DNA from: Ectocarpus siliculosus
Lineage: Eukaryota; Sar; Phaeophyceae; Ectocarpales; Ectocarpaceae
Reading direction: 5' to 3'
DNA length: 33,722 bases
Assembly: GCA_000310025.1 (NCBI GenBank)
Contig: FN648069.1
Span: 670,561-704,282 of the forward strand
The notes under the pieces are model-generated. The model had not been told where the DNA came from. It did no database searches and saw nothing but the letters and a program-made list of their open reading frames with translations. Of this stretch, positions 18,401-28,904 are shown one piece after another (positions within the stretch are counted from its first letter, which is position 1; each line of letters begins with the position of its first letter). A program made the position numbers and the translations under genes.

Positions 18401-21400
18401 GAGGAGCCGATGGCGGTTACAGCGGCGCCGGCGTGGGGGGGCATTGGTTCGTTAGCCCAAGGTGAGGCGTTTTTCGGCTGATTCACCCCCCTTTGAAATC
18501 GTGCTTTACCGACTAGATACGGGGCAAGATAGCCAGACCTAAAAAATGATTTGGTTTCAAATGTTTTTCGCGTGTGTCGATGTCAGGCGGTAGATGCTGT
18601 CGTTGCGAAGCTTCCACAGCTACACAGAGCGGGGTTTAGGCAAGGTGTAGCCGCTGGACCAATTTTGTGAGCGTGCTCGATGGATACACACCGAAATGCT
18701 TTTTGTCTGGTTGAACGTTGACGCGCTTTGTGAGCGCCGCGCCATACTTGTTGTGGTGTTGAGAGGGCGGGTGTCACACGCGAGAGAGTATGCTATGTTT
18801 CTTCTTGTGGGGGAGACGGCATGGGCACGAACTCGTTCCAGATGCGCTTTGCGCTGTCGTCATACACTGCTTCAACGTGTGCGTGCGTTTTCGTCCCCCT
18901 TGGTCTGGGCGCCAGTCTGCACTACACCTTTCGGTGCGTGTTTGACGCACTGGCCGGGGTCACACAGGAGGAGTGTAAATATTGGATTTTTCAAGTGTGT
19001 ATTTGTTTCAGCGCTGCGCAGAAAAGGGTTTCGTTCGCAAAACTCTGGTACTTCTTGGGTTCGCCTGTATACGGCGCCTCCATTTATTTTGTTCTCGTTT
19101 TCTGATCGCCGGCGGGCAGGTGGAAGCAACAAGGTCAACCAACAACAGACGCTAGCAGCAGCAGTGACAACGACGGTGACCGCGGCTCCACGCAACGGCA
19201 GCAGCAGCAGCAGCAACAACAACACAGGGGCCGTCTTGGGGACGCCTGCAGCCGCTTGCTGGCGGCCTTGGTGCTAACGACCGCCATGCACCCGGGCACA
19301 CTGATGGCCGATCTTGGGGCCGGTTCACTCGAAGACGGCCGGACGGTAAGACATTTCGCATCCCACTGTATGATATCGGTGCGTGCAAGATATGATTCCG
19401 ATTGTATGAGCGGCAAGGCATCTCGGCATTTCCCTGCAGATTGGTGGGCGCGCTAGGTACGATTCGCGGTTGTGTAAACGGCTGACTGACTCTCACGAGC
19501 CTGTAGTTGTCGGCGGGTGCTGAGCATGATTCCCCGTTGTATGGACAGCGCCAACTATCTCTCCGCAAGAGAGGTCGCTGAAGGATCAAAATGTGTTGTA
19601 TTCTTGGGTGTTCCGAGTGCTTTCAGGAGCCCTCCCTCTCTCTCCCATTCGTGCGACAGCACCCCGGGTATTCTTCTCTAGAGATTACAGTATCTGCAGA
19701 GATGGGGAAATTCTGCCCTGACCTGGTGAGCTGAAATATAATTTTTTCATGGCAGTCCCAACCCTTTATCCCTCCGATGCTCTGTACGCGGTACCTGTCA
19801 ACTCCGACCGTAATTTCGGTGACCCGAAGGACTTGTCTTCATGGTAAGTCTTAGTTAACGGTGTCAAGGTTCCCCGCCCCTGGTCGCAAGGGTCGCCCGA
19901 TGCCGTTAGACATTTTCTGAACACTACATAACACCGTCCTCAAGCAGGCCTTGGCACAAGACTACGGGAAGGCGGCTTCCGCCAAGCTCAGCGACGAGAC
20001 AAGGAAGGCGGTGGAGGTGGGTATGGCTACCGGGCGGGAGTCACGGACCCCCCGCTTTTGTTGCTGTTGGTGGTGGTGGCTGTTGTAGAGGTTAGTCTTT
20101 CAAGTTGTTTTCCTCCTGTTCTACATGACCGTGATCGCAAAAATGCGGCCTATCCTCCATGCTAAACGTCACCACAAACACCCACCTCGGCTTACAGCAG
20201 CAACACTCGTTCCAACGATTTGTTTACACTCCCACCGTCAGCAACGTTGAACGTGGGTTAGCAACAGATTTGGTTAGAGAATGAGTTGTTCAGTCTTGTT
20301 CCGCATGCCCCGCTTGTGGCGCGTCTTACTATAGCGCGGCTGTTTCCCCCACCGGACGTTTCTTGCGCGTCTCGTTGCTCAGGAGATGTGCCGCCGATCG
20401 CAATCGCCATCCATCAACCACGACGACATCGACCTGATTCTTCGCTACTTGCTGCACTCGCAAGGAGAGGAGAGGGCGGTCGTGCCTGCCGCAAACCAGG
20501 GCAGCGGCGGCGGTGAGTCGAGGGAGGGTTACTATACTGTTCATTTCGGATTTTTTTTTTCCACCCTTTCCGTCGCAATGTTTTCTTGCCAAAGACACAC
20601 GCGCCACCCGGGATTCGTGCTTTGGTTGAAACATGTTGCAATTCGTGTTCACCGTGGCTAGCATAAGATACCACACACCCTGTATCGACTTTCGCAGCTC
20701 GAGCAGAGTACTCCACGAAGAGCTCGCCAATATCAAATCATCATACATTTTTGGAAAGCTTTTAACGGGACGGTTCCATCACCACCATTTTCGGCGGCGC
20801 CGGTACGGTTTTCTGCTACAGAGTAGTCAACGTTTGAGAATTGGTCCAGGTGGCGTGGTAGCTTATGCGACCTACGGGAAGCCACGACGTCTTGTTTCTG
20901 CAACCCCGCGCCGTGTCTGAGCTTTCTCCTGCATCTCTGGAGAGTTGCTTCTCACGCATGGCGATGGGTCCCCCCGCAGCTTCTGGAATCCGTTAGCTTC
21001 AGCCCAGGTGCTGTCTCTGTGTCCCAATCCTACGGTAGGCCGGTAGGCCACGGTCTCTTGTTTCTGCAACCCTGCTCGTGTCTACGCTTTCTCCTGCTTC
21101 TCTGCGGAGCTGTTGTTCACGCATGGAGGTAAGTTCCCCCGCATTTTCTGCAATCCGTTAGCTTTAACCCACTTTCTTTGTGTCCCAATCCTCCTCACTC
21201 ACACTCGGCTTTGACAGCAGGCCCCGATGCTGACGGAGACAACAAAGCACGTCGGGTGCAGCCGCCGCTACCATCGTCGCGATGGAGACAGGTGCACCTG
21301 GGGGCACGGCAACAGGACCCGAGACAATCGACAGAGAAGTGGAAGCAGGTCTACCCGAGGGCGAGGGGGGTCACCGACGATTCGTCAAAACGACGGTTAC

Positions 21401-24400
21401 AACCTGGAGGCGGCGCAGCCGAACCGGCTTCTGTCCCGAATGACCCGTCCCATGGGGATGTTAATCGAACGATGGAAGCGTCGTGGGCGGAGCTGTCGGC
21501 AAGTGGAAGCGGCCGCGCGTCGTCATACGAGACGATGACGGGCGGGAGAGGAGGGAGGAGGAGCCTGTGGGCGTGGGCGGAACGCGGCGGGGCGCCGATA
21601 GGGCGCCTACTGTCGCTGCTTTCGCTCAGGGTCGCCAGCTGTGGTAAGCGTGAGCCTCTCGTCGCTTTCCTGGAGAGTGTATTTCCTAGGTCGAGCCCAG
21701 CCGTGTGTTTTCCAGCTTGACGCGTATCGTGCTGCAGTGGCAAACATGACAGCACCTTGGAAGTTGAGGGTCATGTATCGTGTTCTGTTTTTTCCCTGTC
21801 GAAGGAGCCCCCCGTCACTTCACGCTTTACGGCGAGGTGTGTGTGTGTTCGTCCCATCTATTCGTCAGTTGACACCTTACGGCGAGGTGTGTGTGATTGT
21901 GTGCTTCCCATCTATTCTGGCGTCAGTCGACACACCTTCCGGTGAGTACGTTTGGCGCATCAGCTGGAGTCGCAAAGAAGTTGTTCGCTTTCTTTTTGTT
22001 TTTTACGCCCAACCTTTCACGGTGCAACTCTTTTTTTTTTGCTTTCGGTTGCTGCTTGTGCTTTTCGTTTTTCGGCCGCCTTGTCGCAGACGATCTTGGG
22101 TCGATGTCGCTGCTCTGGATGTCGTTCGTGCGGGACGTGCGACTCTTGTGGGAAGACGGGGCCACCATCGCGAGAATGGTGAGAGCGGCAAGACAGATGT
22201 CCTTTCCAAAGTTTTCAATTTTTTGGGATCGGTCGTCCGACGATGCATAGCAGGGGAAACAAATTGCTCCGAGTGCATCATACGCCGTTGGGTGCCCCGG
22301 GCAACGGTTTTGTGTGCTTCCAGGGCGTGTGTCTAATGTACATGCGAGTACAATTCCCCCCACACAACATGGTTAAATGCTTTTGGTAGAGGAAGAACCC
22401 GTTCCAGTGACAGTGACAACGTTGTCTGTTGCCCCCATCGGCGCCATATGTTGGATACAATCCGTTTCGCTGCAATGCCGAGTCCAAACGAATTTAGGGT
22501 TTTCCTCTCTCGGCCCATTCGTACGACAACCCAATGCCCGCCATGGCCCTAGTTTGTGAACATCGCTCTCGGGAACTGTTTTGCTGACCAAGGTTTTCGC
22601 CCATCGATTTTCTTCTGGACTTCCTGCGAGATTGTCCCGCCCCCTATTTTTTTTGCGCGTGGAAAGCAGGGTAACCCTCCACATCCTCGTGCGGGAGCCC
22701 CTCTATACATATCCTCGTAAAACCAACCAACCCCTCCTAGAGACCAACCAACCCCTCCTAGAGACGATACAATGGATCATCCATGCCTGTCTAAATTGTA
22801 GTTCTACTGCCGCTGAAAGTGCATGTATTTATTTAGTCCAGCCACCGGCCCTTCCTCCTACGAAAATCAGAGCCCGATAGCCGCGGTGGACGGCACGAGC
22901 ATGTTCGACCGGGGCGCCAGCTGTACGGGGCAGGACCGGAGCGTCGCGTCTCAGCTTCGAGGCAGCAGTCAAGCGGACGGCGGCAGCGTCGACGTCAGCG
23001 ATGATGGTAGCGGCGGCGACGGTTCACTGCCGCCGTGGAGCGATCGCTCGCTCGTTCCGTACCCGGATACCCGAACGTGCCTGATCTGGCAGAAGCTGCA
23101 GATGTTGAACTGCTGTCGAGCGGAGGGGGGGGCGCAGATGGGTCTGCAGCTATCATCACCACCACCCTCGCAAGGTGGGTTGTTCAGCGGGCATATATCC
23201 TTTTGGCCGAGGAGGATGCCTGTCTATGTGCCGAAACAGCGGTGGTGCCATGCAGGACAAGGTCTCGACGCTGCAGATGACTTGCCGCGGTTGTAGAGGG
23301 GGCTTGCAGCGGTTGTGTTGTAGACGGGCCGGAGCGCCTTTGATCGGAGCGATACAGCAGGTGATGAGACCGTAGCCAGTCAGCAGAGCTGTGTTGTCGG
23401 AGGGTGGGGAGCGTTTGCGAAAAATCGTGACTGATGATGCTACTTTCTCCACGCATACCGAATCAATTCTTCCCCAACGATCTATATCTCTCAACCGATA
23501 TTTTTATCGAACGGACGATATGATTATTCCTCTCGAGATGTCCTCGTTGCTGAGGCCCGCAGTACGTACACCCCACAAGGCGTCCCTCCTGCCGTGCATT
23601 GTCTGTTCAGATGTCGGTGATGGTACAGCCGACCAAGGCGAGGGGGAGAAGGGGCCAGGGGACGACGAAGACGAAGAAGCCTTCTTCGACACCCGCGAGT
23701 ACTATCAGACGTCGGAGGACGAGGGAAGTAGCGGTGGCACAGGTGGTGGTCTCCAAGATGACCGGTGTAGCGCTGGTGATGTTGACCGCGGCGGAGAGCG
23801 CAGTGCCGAGGATGATGATGTTCTAGCTTCCGCAGACAGAGGTACTGGCGAGGTTGGTACAGGCGGCGGTGTCCGAGATGAGCATGGTGGAGACCGTGAT
23901 GCTGACGACAGTGCGGGGGGTGTTCGCGCGGAGCCCGGTGCTGGTGAGGATTATGAGGGTGTTATTTCTGCTGCTACAAGTGGTGACAGCAATTCCGCCG
24001 CCGAGAGCGACGCGGTCGGAGATCGTGCTGGCGACCTGAGCGGGTGCAACGAGGGGTTGCCTAAGGATGCCTCCGAGAACCGCCCTCAGCAACAACAACG
24101 GGGCGAGGGCTCATCCGCCCAGGTACTTGACGACGAAACTGCCGAGATCACACCAGCGTCTACTGCTGCTGCTACTGCTGTGGACTTGTCGAAACTCGGG
24201 GCGGGGCGGGAAGAGCTCGGTGTAACAGGGCGTGCTGTCACGGTCGTGGAAGGCGGCGATGACCGCCGCAGCAGCAGCAGTACAGGTGGAATCGATGGCG
24301 AAGAAACTGTTTCTCCAGGCGACACCACAACAGAAACAGCAGCGTCGCCAATCGCACCACCGTTGTCAGCAGGAACAGAGGAGGTTGCAGTGGTACCTTC

Positions 24401-27400
24401 ATTGGCATCACGATTAGGAGAAGGGGAACCGGCATCACCTACATCGTCATCACCGGTACCATCGCTGGGCGACGATGCCAACGAAGCTTTGCCGTGCGCC
24501 GTGGCGACCGAAACGACCATGATAGGACCAGAGGAGGAGGACGTCGCTACGATCGTTGCAGCAACGTCTGACGAGGCGATGTCTGTAGATGAGGGAGGAG
24601 ATAACCCAACGACTCAAAATATGCCAGAGGCAGAACGGGAGGAGGGGGAGAAAGAAGTCGGGGGGAAGGACGAGGAGGAGCTGCAACAGGGAGCAGACTC
24701 GCCGTCCAAAGAGGAGGAGCAGCTGCAGCAGAGGATAGACTCGCCGTCTGAAGAGGAGCCGTCGAGTCCTCCTTCCTCTCCCCCGCCGATGGAGACGGGC
24801 GCGCGTACGGATGAGGTTCCGCGCAATGGTAGCGCTGACGATGGCAGCGACGGTCTCGCTTGCAAGGACACACCGCCGCCGTCGTCCTCCCCTGCAAACC
24901 CGGAAGAAGAAACGCCTGACACGACAAAATCTTCCTTGGCCGCTGCTGGTGAAGTGATCTCCGACGATAGGTCAACTTGTCCTTCTCCAAAGGCTTCAAC
25001 TATGGCTGCGGGAGAGGCGATCTCGGAGATCTCAACCTGTACTTCTCCGAAGGAATCATCGATGGCTGCGGAACAATTGACCTCGGACAATTCAACCTGC
25101 ACTTCTCCAAAGGCTTCATCGGCGGCTGCGGGAGAAGTAACAATCTCGGAGGCCTTGCCGGAGAAGCGAACGGCCATCATCGCGATGGAAAACAGCCCCG
25201 ACGCATCGGACAAGGCGTTCGGTTGCCCAGAGGCCGCGCCCACTGCTGCTACGGGGAGCGCTGCTGCAGTCGGTGAGGAACCGCTCGTGCCGCCGATGCG
25301 CCGCCTGTTGTGTTCGGGGGCGGCGGTCCGCCCCCCACGGCTGCAGGAGTGCGGTCCCGTAACCGAGGACATGCTCAGGCAGCAGACGCTGGGACAGGCC
25401 GCCGCTTACCGCGGCCGGGAGGTTCTCCTGGCGGACATGACGGCGTTTAGATCGGAGAACGGTGGCGGCGACGGCGATGCCGCGGTGTTTGCAGACTTTG
25501 TGCGGTGGTATCGTCCCGAATGTTGGCAGGTGAGCTCGCAGCCATGGCGTCGGGAGATACAGTTGGCCGAAACCTTGGAGATGGGGAGCACTATGACCTA
25601 AACGACATAGTCACACACACGGCTGAGCGAATCCCGGGTGTGCCGACCCAACAACGAGAGAGGGAAAGGATGTGAGGTCGTCTCCTGGCTGGCCTTGTCG
25701 TTGGTAATTTTGGTCATCGGCGTCTCTGCACGTCTCAGGGGAGGAGGAGGGGGAGGAGGGGGAATGACAAGGGTAAATAGGGTTCACACGTCACAAGCAT
25801 CCATATGCAACCATTTGGTCTCGACGTTAGACCCCGTGCTCATACTCGCACGGCACACCCCCCTACGTGATGCGGCTTGCCCTGATTTTACACCACCGTT
25901 CCACTGCCCTGATATTCTAATTACTGTCCGCACTGGCTGCGCCTTGCCCCAGGAAGCAACTGCTGATGGGGAGTGGGTCAGTGCGTCGGAGGGGCGATTG
26001 GGCGGGAGGGCCGAAGACGACAAGCGGTTGGCATGGCCGGGACAAGGCCAGGTGAAACGGGCACCGGAGGGGGGGGGGGCGTACTCTTATGTTGTGCATG
26101 CCTTAGCGGTTAGACCATTGACCACGCGTCCTCGAGAGGACGGAGCATTGTTCCCACAGGACCGATCACCGATGGCCAATCGTTCCTTCCTACTTTGCCA
26201 AAGGTGGCTCAAAAATATCTTCCCTAGTGTGTCTATCCTAACGATATCCCTTCCCGCCTTTTCAAACCACTTCCTACTCCCCAGTACAGCTACCGTCCTC
26301 TCCTCTCTATTCCATGCCTCAAACATCTCCCTGTACGCCCCTTGTATTTTTCCCAGCTCAGTCATGTACACTTCCCTCTCCTCTTCGTACCACGGACATT
26401 CCGCGACTACATGAACGCGGTCTTCGCATTCGAAGCCGCAATCACATTTGAACTTGTCGTCTTCGTCGTCTACCGTCCTATGTCTTTGTCGACGTTCTCG
26501 AAGGCCTATGTTCCCGGTCCTGAATTTGACCTTAAGCTTTGTCCCTGCATCCATTGGTCCATGTAGGTAGTCCTTGAACCCTATTCCTTCTTTCAACATT
26601 CCGTACACTTCTAGACCCTCCTTATCCTCGGTTTCTTTCCTTAAATTTTGTTCTTCTCTCTCGGCACAAGCAACAGATATCTTCTCCTTGAACCCCTGTA
26701 GACCCTCCGTTTCCAGCGTTTCATCTTCGTCGATGTCTAACCCCTTCCATACGTCCTCTACAACCTTGACCCATTCCGTGGGTTGTCTACCCCTCTTTTT
26801 GTTTGCCCACTTCACCTCCCATACTATTATCGGCAACCTCTCCTCTCCCATCCCGCGCATGCGATACTGCCATGTCAGCTTCCTTACGTCTCTTCCCGAC
26901 CGTAGGGATTGGATCCCCAATTCTGCCCTAACGGCTTCGTTACTTGTGCGCTTGGAGCATCCTAGGATGATCCGGAGGGGGGTATTATCTTGCGTCGTAT
27001 GTACGGTGCACAGTCCTTTCGCTCGTCAAAATGTTTATGCTAAAGTGTATCGTCGTTGTGGCTTCTCCCGTCGCACGTGGCAGGTGGTTTGGAGATCCGC
27101 TGTAACCGGGCGCCAGGTACACGGGCAAAACCGGGACGAAGCCCCTGAAGCAGCTGCTGCTGACGAGCTCTCTCCCGGCGACCACTTGGGTCTACCGCCA
27201 GCACTCCCGTCCCCGTTCACGCTCGCGGGCTGGCTCTCGTGCTGGGGGCAAGCGGGCGCCGCGGTACGGGCCGAGGAGGAAGAGGAAGAGGGAGAGGAGC
27301 GGGCGCTGCCTCCCCCTCCCCTATTCAGCGGCGTTACGGAGGGAGAGAAGGTTGGCGTTTCGCTCTGTGTTGGGTGGTGGAACAAGCTTGTTGGTGTTGG

Positions 27401-27472
27401 TGCTGGTGGTTGTTTTGCTAGTGGGGCACTGATGATGAGGGATTATTTATCGCCGACGGTGTTCTAGTCGTG

Positions 27473-27510
<38 letters not shown>

Positions 27511-28865
27511 CCGCCGGCGGCTTGGAAGTCACGCGATAGTGTGCGCAACAGAGTAGTGGGTCGTTGTGAGACAAGTGAAGACAGTGGACAGCGTGTGTGC
27601 TCTGGCGGAGCACGTGTTTGCTGCGCTTAAATTAAATCCCGCTCATTCCTCGCACTCCTGAGTTTGTCCGAAACCAAGCCCCCTGCGTAGAAGGAGCAAG
27701 GAAGCCTCACATGTTTGCGTATGCATGTATGTGTTGTGGCGTACGATTTGGTCCAGGCGCTCCACTTCCTCGAGACGATATCCCCGGGCCCCCTGCTCGT
27801 GCAGCTGCTTTCTGCCCTCCTGGGTCTGTCGGTTTTCGTCCTGGAGGAGGCGTGTTTGGGGGCCGACAGCCTGCCGAGCGTGGAGGCAAGCAATTTGCAT
27901 CTATCCCAGAACCGTGAAGTAGTAGACGGAAGGGTCGGCGAAGCGTGAACTCCATTGGAAACCGTTTCTCGCGTCATCCCCGCCCCCCGCCCTCCTCCAT
28001 AATTTTATCCTCACATTGCTGTGCCTGCCTAATTGACGGAAAACTGACGTGGTCCGTTCCCGGCTTTTCCTGGGATACCATGGTGACCCGTTTCCCCGCC
28101 TCTCCCGGGATACGAAGGTCGTCTGTTGCCGTCGGTTTCGTGAGATAGCACGCACCCTGGACCGATTCCAACGCTCGATTGCGCTACAGCAAGCGCAACG
28201 ATAGAGCCGTCTCGTCCGAGGACTCTCCGATCGCGTACATTATCATCGGTCGTGGTGTCATACTCTCGTGTCGTGGAGACTTCGAGCCACAACGGTCGGG
28301 GTGTGGAATTTGCCGACGGTAGTACGCTTCCGAGTCGCACGACGATGAGTACGTGCTTGTGTTTGACTCCCTCCTCCTTGTGTGGCGCGACAACAAACTA
28401 GTGTATTTACTTGTATTTTCATTCGCCCCTCCTATTGTGTGTACCATGTGCGCGTCCTTGTCAATAGGTGTCCTCTGACCTCTTGATTTACCCAACCTCT
28501 TGGTATGAGCGTAACTCATACTTGCGTTGGCCCCTGTGGGCCTCGTGCGAGTCCTGATCCATTGCTGTCCCCTAACTCTAGATGTAACGCAGCCTCTCGG
28601 GTTTTGGCTGGCATCTCCTTTCCGGTGTACCGTGTGCACGTCCTTGTCCGTATCGGTAGGCGTCCGTTGACACCGCGAGGCGAAAGGTGGCGGAGGCGGT
28701 CGAACTCCTCTCCAGCGCGTCTACAACAGCTACCCACGACGACGCCGAGGGCAGCAGCACCAACAGCAGCACCAACAGCAGCACCAACACAACTACCACC
28801 TTGGTAGAGGGGAGGAGGAGGGAAAACGGCTGTAGCAGTGGCGCCGGTAGTGGCGGTGGTGACAG

Positions 28866-28904
<39 letters not shown>

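Noticed and set aside
24614-25372. 252-codon open frame antisense to Rab3GAP exon 11
   Set aside because: It mirrors a Ser/Asp/Glu-rich GC-biased coding exon on the plus strand, where antisense frames stay open by composition. It has no domain, and the plus strand carries conserved family segments.
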